A model generated the notes under the pieces. It made no database searches and was not told the DNA's origin. It saw nothing but the letters and a program-made list of their open reading frames with translations. The position numbers and the translations under genes were made by a program. Source: Pseudomonadota bacterium (GTDB taxonomy: Bacteria; Desulfobacterota; Desulfobacteria; Desulfobacterales; Desulfobacteraceae). From it: a stretch of 13,039 nt of DNA. Below are positions 6,860-13,039 of this stretch, piece by piece. The stretch is from positions 1-13,039 of the forward strand of contig JAHIVS010000686.1 in NCBI GenBank assembly GCA_018816605.1. Direction: 5' to 3'. Numbering within the stretch: the first letter of the stretch is position 1; the number at the start of each line of letters is the position of its first letter.

Positions 6860-7042
6860 GTGAATGAAATCAACAATGCCTGCCTTGACTGCGGCGGCAA
6901 ATTATACATCAAAAAGACCTGAACAAAGGTAAGTCTGTGCTGCAGGGCCTGCGGCAAAAATTTCCCCCAAGACAAATACAAAGAGCTCATGGACGACTAT
7001 CTTGAGGAGCAGCTGGCCAATGTACCGGTTAACAGGCTATAG
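6860..7042 (+). CDS. probable dual-CxxC small selenoprotein with in-frame TGA read as selenocysteine
   Basis: From GTG at 6860 (AAAGGA at 6846-6851, 8 nt upstream) to TAG at 7040-7042 the frame encodes 60 residues if the TGA at 6920-6922 (codon 21) is read through. The first part has CLDC (Cys8, Cys11), the second has CRAC (Cys28, Cys31) preceded by Cys27, and the tail is acidic and helical. A CxxC pair on each side of the TGA, in the same frame, looks like one small zinc-ribbon or rubredoxin-like knuckle, so the TGA is unlikely to be a true stop. A hairpin with a G-starting loop follows the TGA at a distance typical of bacterial SECIS elements. From memory, NCBI uses the name 'dual CXXC motif small (seleno)protein' for a family in such bacteria; I could not check this. 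Biological function is unknown. The alternative is a nonsense mutation of CGA or TGG in a pseudogene. The sel genes are not in the window. Confidence 0.72.
6938..6956 (+). promoter_or_regulatory. SECIS-like hairpin downstream of the in-frame TGA
   Basis: TGCTGCAG (6938-6945) pairs with CTGCGGCA (6949-6956) over 8 bp, including one G-U, around loop GGC (6946-6948). The loop begins 23 nt after the TGA and starts with G. Bacterial SECIS elements typically place a small apical loop with G in its first positions about 16-37 nt after the UGA, where SelB binds. The hairpin lies inside the coding frame, as is usual in bacteria. Confidence 0.6.
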
Positions 7043-7047
7043 CCTGT
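7032..7047. repeat. 16-bp perfect palindrome over the selenoprotein stop codon
   Basis: ACAGGCTATAGCCTGT is its own reverse complement and contains the TAG stop at 7040-7042. No T-tract follows directly, so it is not a standard terminator. It may be a protein-binding site or a 3'-end hairpin. Confidence 0.45.
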
Positions 7048-7170
7048 GGCGGTTATTCCGGATCTGTTATGATTGAATTTTTTATAATCTGTATCTGTTA
7101 ATTGTCCATTCCCCCTGTTACTCTGATGCAGACCCTGGCCATTGGGGAGACATCAAAATTCAAGAAAGAA

Positions 7171-7176
7171 GGGGAG
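7171..7176 (+). promoter_or_regulatory. ribosome binding site GGGGAG fixing the aminotransferase start at 7183
   Basis: GGGGAG within an AAGGGGAGAG run lies 6 nt before the ATG at 7183. The open frame extends back to a TTG at 7102, but that start has no Shine-Dalgarno and would add 27 residues outside the family's usual N-terminus. Confidence 0.7.
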
Positions 7177-7182
7177 AGAAAA

Positions 7183-8382
7183 ATGGACTATAAATGCCTT
7201 CTGGCAGACAGAACAAACCGCATGCAGGCCAATGCCATCCGTGAAATCTTAAAAGTGGTGGCCACCCCCGGCATCATCTCGCTGGCAGGCGGCATCCCCT
7301 CGCCTGAAAGTTTTCCCATGGACATCATCCAGACCCTTACCCAGCAGGTGTTGGAAAAATATAAATCCAGCGCCTTCCAATATGACCTGACCGAAGGGTT
7401 TTTCCCGTTAAGAGAACAGATATCCATTCTCCTCGGGGAAAGGGGGATCAACATCCCACCCGATGCCGTCCATATCACTTCGGGTTCCCAGGGCGTCCTG
7501 GACGCCATTGCCAAACTGACCATATCAAAGGGAGACAAGATCGCCCTGGAATCTCCCACCTACCTGGGCGCCCTGTCGGCTTTCAACCCCTATGAACCCT
7601 GTTATGTCCCCATGGAGATGGACGATGAAGGGCTTGTTCCGGAATCCCTGGAACGTGTCCTCAATACCCATGCGATTAAATTTATATATCTTGTCCCCAC
7701 CTTTCAGAACCCCACAGGCCGGAGCCTCACCCTGGAAAGGCGGGTCAAGATTGCCGACATCATCCAGCGGCACAATGTGCTGCTGGTGGAAGATGACCCC
7801 TATTCTTCCCTTCGCTACAAGGCAGATCCGGTGCCGGCCATCAAAACCCTTGCCCCGGACCATGTCATCTATATTTCCACCCTTTCCAAGGTGTTTGCCC
7901 CAGGGCTGCGCATCGGATTTTATGCCGCCCCTAGATTTATTCGACAATGGCTTGTCCTGGTCAAGCAGGGGGTGGACCTTCACACCTCCACCTTTAACCA
8001 GGCCCTGGCAGCCGAATACCTTGCGGGTAAACACCTGGACGTCCACCTGCCCCGGATCATCGACATCTATAAACCCCGGCAAAGGGCCATGACAGATGCC
8101 CTGGAGCGCATGCTGCCCCAAGGGTTTTCCTGTGCGCCTTCCGACGGGGGTATGTTTTTATGGGTATCGGGCCCCAAAGGATTTAATGCCCTGTCCCTCT
8201 ATGACAAAGCCATTGAAAAGGGGGTGGCCTTTGTTCCGGGACATTTTTTTTATACCGACCCGGAACAGGGCCTTGAAACCATGCGCCTCAATTACACCAT
8301 GGCCGACGAGGCCACCATTGAAATTGCCGTTGAAAAGCTTTGTGATGCCATCCGGGACATGCAGCGCCGGGGGGAGAAATAA
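7183..8382 (+). CDS. PLP-dependent aminotransferase, fold type I (2-aminoadipate/kynurenine aminotransferase-like)
   Basis: The 399-residue protein has the LysN/KAT II-type N-terminus (ISLAGGIPSPESFP, about 32-45). The PLP lysine is Lys236 in STLSKVFAPGLRIG. Other PLP or substrate residues are Asn176 in NPTG, Asp205 and Tyr207 in VEDDPY, and Arg368 in MRLNY, which should bind the substrate carboxylate. There is no N-terminal GntR-type helix-turn-helix, so it is an enzyme and not a MocR regulator. Relatives transfer amino groups among 2-oxoglutarate and aminoadipate, aromatic or branched-chain amino acids; the substrate here cannot be told from sequence alone. A -10-like TATAAT lies at 7083-7088 without a convincing -35. 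The gene converges on the flavodoxin-ferredoxin gene with only 12 bp between stops. Confidence 0.9.
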   Translation: MDYKCLLADRTNRMQANAIREILKVVATPGIISLAGGIPSPESFPMDIIQTLTQQVLEKYKSSAFQYDLTEGFFPLREQISILLGERGINIPPDAVHITSGSQGVLDAIAKLTISKGDKIALESPTYLGALSAFNPYEPCYVPMEMDDEGLVPESLERVLNTHAIKFIYLVPTFQNPTGRSLTLERRVKIADIIQRHNVLLVEDDPYSSLRYKADPVPAIKTLAPDHVIYISTLSKVFAPGLRIGFYAAPRFIRQWLVLVKQGVDLHTSTFNQALAAEYLAGKHLDVHLPRIIDIYKPRQRAMTDALERMLPQGFSCAPSDGGMFLWVSGPKGFNALSLYDKAIEKGVAFVPGHFFYTDPEQGLETMRLNYTMADEATIEIAVEKLCDAIRDMQRRGEK

Positions 8383-8394
8383 GCACCCCCCAGA

Positions 8395-9357
8395 TCAGAG
8401 GGTTACTTCCCGGGGCAGGTAGGGTTGGATACCATGCTGCTCTAAAAATTGCTTAAACCCGAACACCCGCTCTTTGCCGTATTCCATATGAATTGCCTGG
8501 TATTCACAGGTATTGATACAGCCAAAACACATGACGCAGGCATGGGTGTTAACCTGATATTGCCCGGGATCAATGGCGTTGACCGGACACAATTGCACAC
8601 AGGCATTGCATCGGACACAGTTTTCCTCAATGATATGATGATTTTTAATCAAAAGTTTTGTCCACCACTCAGGCCCGAACAGGGTGGACGCCTCCCTCAA
8701 GGTCAGTTTTTTAACAAAGGTTCCCGGGTGGTTCCCTTTAATTTGGCCAAGGACAAACCCGGCATAATTGCGAACCGATTGAAAGGTCTGTTCATCCGGC
8801 AGATGCCGGGCATCCCAGGTTTTTTCATGTACCTTGTCCTCTGACCAGGCCAGGGGAAAGGAACTCAGACTCCTGAATGACTTTTGCCCCACCGGCACCC
8901 CGTTTTTTTCAGATAACAAGTGGAGGATGGAATAGTTTGCATTGTCCTGGTTCCCTTCGGGCCCCCCGAAACTAACATAGGATGCCACGGGTATCCCCTT
9001 TAAATCCGGCAGGGACCGGATAAAGTTTTTCACAAAACCAGGGATATCGTAATAAAAAACAGGCGACCCTAAAACCAGAAGGTCAAAATCAAATTTTTCC
9101 TGTTTTTTAAATTCTCTCATGTCCTGGGCCTGGACCTTTATTTCTTTGTCTGCCAATGCTGCTGCAAGGACCTTCCCGCATCGGCGGGTGTGGCCGGTCT
9201 GGCTGTACCATAGGACCAGTGCGCGGTCCACCCGGCCCGATCTCATGGGAACTTTTGCCGTTGTGGTACTGAGGGTCACACAGGCCGGGAATGCTGGGAC
9301 CGTCAAGGCTGCCGTTGCCAGGATGCTTTTTTTTATGAAACTTCTTCTGGTGTTCAA
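8395..9357 (-). CDS. Tat-exported flavodoxin-like protein with two 4Fe-4S ferredoxin clusters
   Basis: The 320-residue product begins with a twin-arginine signal (TRRSFIKKS, residues 3-11, then a hydrophobic stretch to about 24). FPAC at 23-26 is a poor match to a lipobox. Residues 45-200 form a flavodoxin domain with the FMN phosphate loop YSQTGHTRR (51-59) and the GSPVFYYDIPGFVKNF segment (97-112). Residues 247-284 carry two 4Fe-4S motifs, Cys247/250/253/257 and Cys274/277/280/284. The order matches EFR1-type flavodoxin-ferredoxin proteins, which are normally cytoplasmic. Start choice: no in-frame ATG precedes the domain except Met38 (9246), which lacks a ribosome binding site and would drop the signal, while TTG at 9357 has AAAGG 9 nt upstream. 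Inferred role: electron carrier outside the cytoplasm, exported folded with its cofactors. Partner and donor are unknown. It is divergent from the mltD gene. Confidence 0.87.
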   Translation of the reverse strand: MNTRRSFIKKSILATAALTVPAFPACVTLSTTTAKVPMRSGRVDRALVLWYSQTGHTRRCGKVLAAALADKEIKVQAQDMREFKKQEKFDFDLLVLGSPVFYYDIPGFVKNFIRSLPDLKGIPVASYVSFGGPEGNQDNANYSILHLLSEKNGVPVGQKSFRSLSSFPLAWSEDKVHEKTWDARHLPDEQTFQSVRNYAGFVLGQIKGNHPGTFVKKLTLREASTLFGPEWWTKLLIKNHHIIEENCVRCNACVQLCPVNAIDPGQYQVNTHACVMCFGCINTCEYQAIHMEYGKERVFGFKQFLEQHGIQPYLPREVTL

Positions 9358-9366
9358 AAATAAACG

Positions 9367-9371
9367 CCTTT
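9367..9371 (-). promoter_or_regulatory. ribosome binding site AAAGG supporting the TTG start at 9357
   Basis: On the minus strand AAAGG lies 9 nt before TTG, and an in-frame TAA stop lies just upstream of it. TTG is therefore the only start that includes the twin-arginine signal sequence. Confidence 0.5.
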
Positions 9372-9455
9372 CTTAAAATTGAACAAATCATACTAGTTCC
9401 ATAACAATATTGGTAGAAAATATTAAAGGACTGCCGGAACCGTGTACGATTTTTC

Positions 9456-9484
9456 TTGTTAAAAAACTGAATCCTCCATAGAAT
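9456..9484 (+). promoter_or_regulatory. candidate sigma-70 promoter of the mltD gene
   Basis: TTGTTA (9456-9461) and TAGAAT (9479-9484) are separated by exactly 17 bp. A start near 9491 gives a leader of about 50 nt with the ribosome binding site AGAGGA at 9526-9531, 8 nt before the ATG. Confidence 0.45.
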
Positions 9485-9539
9485 CACGATTTTAGCGAGC
9501 CCAATCATTTTAAAATTAAAAAATCAGAGGAAAAACATA

Positions 9540-11636
9540 ATGGATTTTGTAAGGCAATTATCTGGTAAGCGTATCCTCATGGTCATGGCAATGGGGCTGT
9601 TTCTGATGGCAGGCGCCTCCCATGCGACACCAGTACAGGGAACGGAAAAACCCGTTGCTGATGTCTTTCCGGTCAACCCTTCCATTGCGCCCAATGTGGC
9701 GTTCTGGACAGATGTGTTCAGCCGCTACACCCAATCCCATGGCATAATCCATGATGCCCGGCATCTGGGCCGCATTTACGAGGTCATTTCCCTGGACACG
9801 GCCAGAACCGTGACAGCGGAAAAGAAGAACAAAAGAAACAAACAATTGGCCCTGGAAAAATACGAAAGAATTCTCCTGGCCCTTGGGGCCGGAACCCCGC
9901 CTGCCACCGCAACGGAAAAAAAGGTGGCAAAATTATTCAGCGCCAAGGCAGGACCGGCTGAATATAACCGGGCAGCCCGGGAGGTGAGATGCCAGACCGG
10001 AATAAGCCAGCAGTTTAAGGAAGGACTGATCCGGTCCGGCTCTGTGATAGCGGAATTTAAAAGAATTTTTCACTCCCATGGCCTGCCCACTGACCTGGTC
10101 TATCTGCCCTGTGTGGAATCTTCCTTTGATTTTACCGCCTATTCAAAATTCGGGGCCGCCGGCGTCTGGCAGTTCACCCAGGGAACAGGGAAAATGTACA
10201 TGGAAATCGGGTATGTGGTGGACCAGCGACGGGACCCTTTCATCTCCGCCGACGCGGCTGCCCGCCTTTTAAAAAAAAATTATGCACACTTGAAAGACTG
10301 GCCCCTGGCCGTCACTGCCTATAACCATGGATTAAACGGCATGCTCCGGGCCCAGCAGCAAAAGGGCTCCTATGAAAATATCTTTAACACTTACCAGAGT
10401 GCTTCCTTTAAATTTGCCTCAAGAAATTTTTATCCCGAGTTCCTGGCTGCCCGGCACGTGGCCAAAAATTACAAACAATACTTTGGGGATATCCCTTTCC
10501 AGAAACCGGTTCAAGTCACCCGGTTCACCACCAAAGGATATGTGTCGGCCTCGGCCCTGGCCAGAGGCCTTAATCTGGATATCCAGACATTGCAGGAGCT
10601 GAATCCCTCCCTGAGAACCCCGGTATTCGACGGCCGAAAACACATTCCCCAGGGGTTTGAACTGCGCCTGCCCAAACATATGGATCATAAAACCATCTCC
10701 CGGGTTACCGCCAGCCTGCTCCAGAAAACACAAAAACCCAGCAAATTTCATGTGGTTCGGAAAGGGGATACGGCCGGCAGCATTGCCAGGACCCACGCCG
10801 TTTCCTTAAATGACCTGGCCATGGCAAACGGACTGGGCCGCAAAGCCACAATCTATATCGGCCAAAACCTGAGGATCCCGGTGCCGGGTGAAATGGTTCC
10901 CCCCATCAAACTGGCCCAGGCCAAACCCCAGAAACCGGCAGAACAAAAAGAACCAATAAAAACAGCCCCAGCCCTGCCGGCAACGCCCGAACAAGCGCCA
11001 CCCGTAAAAATGAAAGGGAGGATCGCCGAACCAATACCACCCACAGCATTACCGACAAAAGTAGCCGCCGCCTTGCCAGAAGCACCCCCGATACCGGAAG
11101 CCGGCTTGCCTGAAACCGCGGAAGCCCTTGCAAAACCTGTTTCCGAAAAACCTGCTGTCAATTTAAAAATTATCACCAGTGACCTGAAAATACAAAAAAC
11201 ATTTACCCGGTCAAACCAGCTGGTGGGACTTATCCAGGTTGCACCGGAAGAGACCCTGGGTCACTATGCAGACTGGCTCCAGATACCCACCCATAAAATC
11301 CGTACCCTGAACCGGCTTCCCCACGGCGATACCATTTCCATTGACCAGAAGATCCAGATTCCCCTGGCAAAAAAAGATAGGGACCAATTTGAGGAACTCC
11401 GGTATGAGTATCACAAGGAAATGGAAGAAGATTTTTTTGAATCCTTTTCCATTTCCAGTGTTGAAACCTATGAAATAAAAAACGGAGATACCATCTGGTC
11501 CCTGTGCCTCAATGATCTGGAAATACCCCTATGGCTGCTCAAAAAATACAACCCTGCCATGGATTTCGGCCGATTGCAGCCCCGGAATAAACTGGTATAC
11601 CCCATTGTCAGCAGCCGAAAGAACATCCGCAGCTGA
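9540..11636 (+). CDS. mltD: membrane-bound lytic murein transglycosylase D (MltD-type) with LysM repeats
   Basis: This 698-residue exported enzyme cleaves peptidoglycan glycan strands to form 1,6-anhydro ends. Residues 1-29 are a signal peptide with a type-I site at ASHA/TP; there is no lipobox, unlike E. coli MltD. The SLT domain spans about 178-316, with catalytic Glu193 in PCVESSF followed by [13 protein letters not shown] and AVTAYNHG. A LysM-like segment at about 324-378 precedes a clear LysM at 402-448 ([13 protein letters not shown]). A Pro/Ala/Lys-rich linker (about 451-545) then separates two more LysM-like repeats at about 560-609 and 641-690 ([12 protein letters not shown] in the last). 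LysM modules bind N-acetylglucosamine polymers. The crotonase gene follows 27 bp downstream, possibly co-transcribed, though the functions are unrelated. Confidence 0.9.
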   Translation: MDFVRQLSGKRILMVMAMGLFLMAGASHATPVQGTEKPVADVFPVNPSIAPNVAFWTDVFSRYTQSHGIIHDARHLGRIYEVISLDTARTVTAEKKNKRNKQLALEKYERILLALGAGTPPATATEKKVAKLFSAKAGPAEYNRAAREVRCQTGISQQFKEGLIRSGSVIAEFKRIFHSHGLPTDLVYLPCVESSFDFTAYSKFGAAGVWQFTQGTGKMYMEIGYVVDQRRDPFISADAAARLLKKNYAHLKDWPLAVTAYNHGLNGMLRAQQQKGSYENIFNTYQSASFKFASRNFYPEFLAARHVAKNYKQYFGDIPFQKPVQVTRFTTKGYVSASALARGLNLDIQTLQELNPSLRTPVFDGRKHIPQGFELRLPKHMDHKTISRVTASLLQKTQKPSKFHVVRKGDTAGSIARTHAVSLNDLAMANGLGRKATIYIGQNLRIPVPGEMVPPIKLAQAKPQKPAEQKEPIKTAPALPATPEQAPPVKMKGRIAEPIPPTALPTKVAAALPEAPPIPEAGLPETAEALAKPVSEKPAVNLKIITSDLKIQKTFTRSNQLVGLIQVAPEETLGHYADWLQIPTHKIRTLNRLPHGDTISIDQKIQIPLAKKDRDQFEELRYEYHKEMEEDFFESFSISSVETYEIKNGDTIWSLCLNDLEIPLWLLKKYNPAMDFGRLQPRNKLVYPIVSSRKNIRS

Positions 11637-11663
11637 TAAAACAAGGATCAAAAGGAGTTCACA

Positions 11664-12383
11664 ATGGACAGATCCGTGGTCTACACCAGGGAAAATCAAA
11701 CAGCGATCATCACACTCAACAGACCGGAGAGAAGAAACGCCATAAACCAGGACCTTCTTTGCGGCCTCTACAACGGGATAGAGTCAGCGGCAAAGGATGA
11801 TGATATCTGCACCATCATCATTACCGGCAATGGCAAGTCCTTTTGTTCGGGTATTGACCTTGGGGCCCTCGACACGGACAACCTTTTTGATCCAAGGGGA
11901 GACGGCCGGGACATGGTGGATGTGTTTAACGGCTGTCAAAAACCCATCATCGGAGCTGTCAACGGCCATGCCATTACAGGGGGATTTGAACTGGCCCTCA
12001 ATTGCGACTTTCTGATTGCCTCTGAAAATGCATGCTTTGCCGATACCCATTCCAGGGTGGGCATTCATCCGGGCTGGGGTATGACCCAGCTTCTCCAGCA
12101 GGCTGTCGGCCAGAGAATGGCCAAACAGATGTCGCTTACCTGTGAATTCATAACCGCAGGCAAAGCCCTTCAAATAGGACTTGTAAATGAAATTGTTCCC
12201 GAAGATCGGTTGATTGACCGGGCAAAAGAGATTGCAGGTTCAATTGCATCCGTCAACCGGCAGATGATGCTCTCGGTAAAACACCTTATTGAATACCGGA
12301 ATACCGCCTCATTTGAAAAAGCGATCGTGGCGGAAAGAAAAGGGTTTCGGGCATTTTTGGATCTGTTTTTCAAACAAAAATAA
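11664..12383 (+). CDS. enoyl-CoA hydratase/isomerase (crotonase) family protein
   Basis: The 239-residue protein has the crotonase fold. It starts with ITLNRPERRNAIN (16-28), has the oxyanion-hole segment SFCSGIDLGAL (59-69), and the core motif AVNGHAITGGFELALNCD (98-115) with Glu109 matching the first catalytic Glu of enoyl-CoA hydratase. The second catalytic Glu of the classic enzyme is replaced: FADTHSRVGIHPGWG (125-139) aligns His129 at that place. This DTH-RVG-PGWG variant occurs in some EchA-type proteins, so the reaction may not be simple hydration. AAGGAG about 8 nt upstream supports the ATG. At 239 residues it is slightly shorter than typical 255-260-residue members. No other beta-oxidation gene is adjacent, so the CoA substrate is unknown. 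Confidence 0.9.
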   Translation: MDRSVVYTRENQTAIITLNRPERRNAINQDLLCGLYNGIESAAKDDDICTIIITGNGKSFCSGIDLGALDTDNLFDPRGDGRDMVDVFNGCQKPIIGAVNGHAITGGFELALNCDFLIASENACFADTHSRVGIHPGWGMTQLLQQAVGQRMAKQMSLTCEFITAGKALQIGLVNEIVPEDRLIDRAKEIAGSIASVNRQMMLSVKHLIEYRNTASFEKAIVAERKGFRAFLDLFFKQK

Positions 12384-12419
12384 ACCTATAAAAACGGCTT
12401 TTTTCCCTATACCCCTGTT

Positions 12420-13039
12420 TTAGCTGATGCCGGGGCCATGTTTTTTCTTTAGGCCCCGGAACTGGTCATAGGAGATCCCCAGCAGGGCTGCGGCTTTTTT
12501 TTGGTTGAACTGACAGGCAAAAAGAGCCGCACGAAGCCTGTAAGATTCCAGGGCCAGGAGGGATTCCTTCAGGGGTTTTTCAAACAGAGCTGCCAGAAGT
12601 TGTCTTTTCCCTCCCCCCCCTGCCCCCCTTGAAGCAAAAGATTCCGGGTCAGGTTCCAAACACTCCTGGACCAGGTCAGGTTCCAAATCTTCCCCATACC
12701 GGGACTGGAAGGGATCAAAGGAAATCTTTCCGATCATGTGGGAGGCTGATTTGTAAACAGCCCGCTCAATCACATTCTTTAACTCCCGGATATTGCCGGG
12801 CCAGGAATACGCCTCGAGGGTTTTAACTGCCCCGGAGGTGAGGTGGGGAGCCTTTTCCCAACCCAGTTCATAGGCCATCCTTGACGCAAAATGGGTGGCC
12901 AGCAAGAGGATATCCTCTTTTCGATACCGCAGGGGCGGCGCATAAATCACCTCAAAGGAAAGCCGGTCCAAAAGGTCCTGCTTGAAGCGCCCCAGACCCG
13001 CCAGCCTGGGCAGATCCGCATTGGTGGCCGCCACAATCC
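12420..13039 (-). CDS. pspF: PspF-like sigma-54-dependent activator, C-terminal part, cut by window edge
   Basis: The minus-strand frame is open from the right edge (IVAATNADLPRLAG...) to TAA at 12420-12422, about 206 residues. It contains the end of the sigma-54 AAA+ domain: the ATNADL segment, the sensor-I/arginine-finger region RFKQDLLDRLSFEVI, PPLRYRKEDI and the sensor-II WPGNIRELKNVIERAV. After a variable linker comes a Fis-type helix-turn-helix, FNQKKAAALLGISYDQFRGLKKKHG. The segment DLLDRL...PPLR..DI and the C-terminal motif closely match E. coli PspF, which activates the membrane-stress psp operon with sigma-54. The N-terminus, including the GAFTGA loop and any receiver domain, lies outside the window. 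The gene converges on the crotonase gene with 36 bp between. Confidence 0.85.
   Translation of the reverse strand, partial: IVAATNADLPRLAGLGRFKQDLLDRLSFEVIYAPPLRYRKEDILLLATHFASRMAYELGWEKAPHLTSGAVKTLEAYSWPGNIRELKNVIERAVYKSASHMIGKISFDPFQSRYGEDLEPDLVQECLEPDPESFASRGAGGGGKRQLLAALFEKPLKESLLALESYRLRAALFACQFNQKKAAALLGISYDQFRGLKKKHGPGIS

Noticed and set aside
6860..6922. 20-residue peptide ending at the TGA as a stand-alone gene
   Set aside because: The same frame continues with a second CxxC motif and coding composition to 7042, so readthrough or a pseudogene explains it better.
7525..8121. 198-residue minus-strand open frame inside the aminotransferase gene
   Set aside because: It is a shadow of the sense gene, which carries all catalytic motifs.
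12384..12419. A-tract/T-tract hairpin between the crotonase and pspF stops
   Set aside because: The stem is only about 5 A-T pairs around CGGC; too weak to call a terminator.
1..13039. Mobile elements, CRISPR arrays, tRNA genes
   Set aside because: No transposase or integrase motifs, no regularly spaced repeat-spacer units and no cloverleaf sequences were seen; the 30-bp repeats at 4766-4850 are too few and too degenerate for CRISPR.

Overview
The window reads as a piece of chromosome from a strictly anaerobic, probably sulfate-reducing member of the Desulfobacterota (Desulfobacteraceae-like). This is inferred from gene content: Hdr/DsrK-like iron-sulfur proteins, a methyltetrahydrofolate:corrinoid-type methyltransferase, a flavodoxin-ferredoxin protein and a probable selenoprotein. 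Base composition is balanced, coding strands are rich in CCC/GGC/CTG codons, and intergenic DNA is AT-rich. There are no tRNA or rRNA genes, insertion sequences, phage genes or CRISPR arrays. It looks like ordinary core chromosome with one hidden gene of interest.

Layout from left to right. 1-1358 (minus): the first ~450 residues of a U32-family protein with a DUF3656 region (RlhA-like), cut by the left edge. 1536-3437 (plus): a VTT/TVP38-type membrane domain fused to a two-cluster ferredoxin domain and two CCG domains. 3497-4749 (minus): an argR-methyltransferase pair, followed across an AT-rich control region by divergent argG (4942-6168, plus). 6258-6740 (minus): xanthine phosphoribosyltransferase gpt. 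6860-7042 (plus): a 60-residue two-CxxC protein whose frame contains an in-frame TGA followed by a SECIS-like hairpin, so probably a selenoprotein that ordinary gene calling misses. 7183-8382 (plus): a fold-type-I PLP aminotransferase. 8395-9357 (minus): a flavodoxin plus two-cluster ferredoxin protein with a twin-arginine signal peptide and a TTG start. 9540-11636 (plus): an MltD-type lytic transglycosylase with LysM repeats. 11664-12383 (plus): a crotonase-family protein. 12420-13039 (minus): the C-terminal part of a PspF-type sigma-54 activator, cut by the right edge.

How they fit together. The argR/argG block is a small arginine-biosynthesis control unit: the shared 192-bp intergenic region holds three ARG-box-like repeats at exactly 30-bp spacing plus a palindrome, so ArgR probably controls both argG and its own operon. 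The other genes look like independent housekeeping or redox units in alternating orientation. mltD and the crotonase gene are 27 bp apart and may be co-transcribed.

The best leads are the overlooked selenoprotein (6860-7042), the VTT-Fe-S-CCG fusion (1536-3437) and the apparently Tat-exported flavodoxin-ferredoxin (8395-9357).
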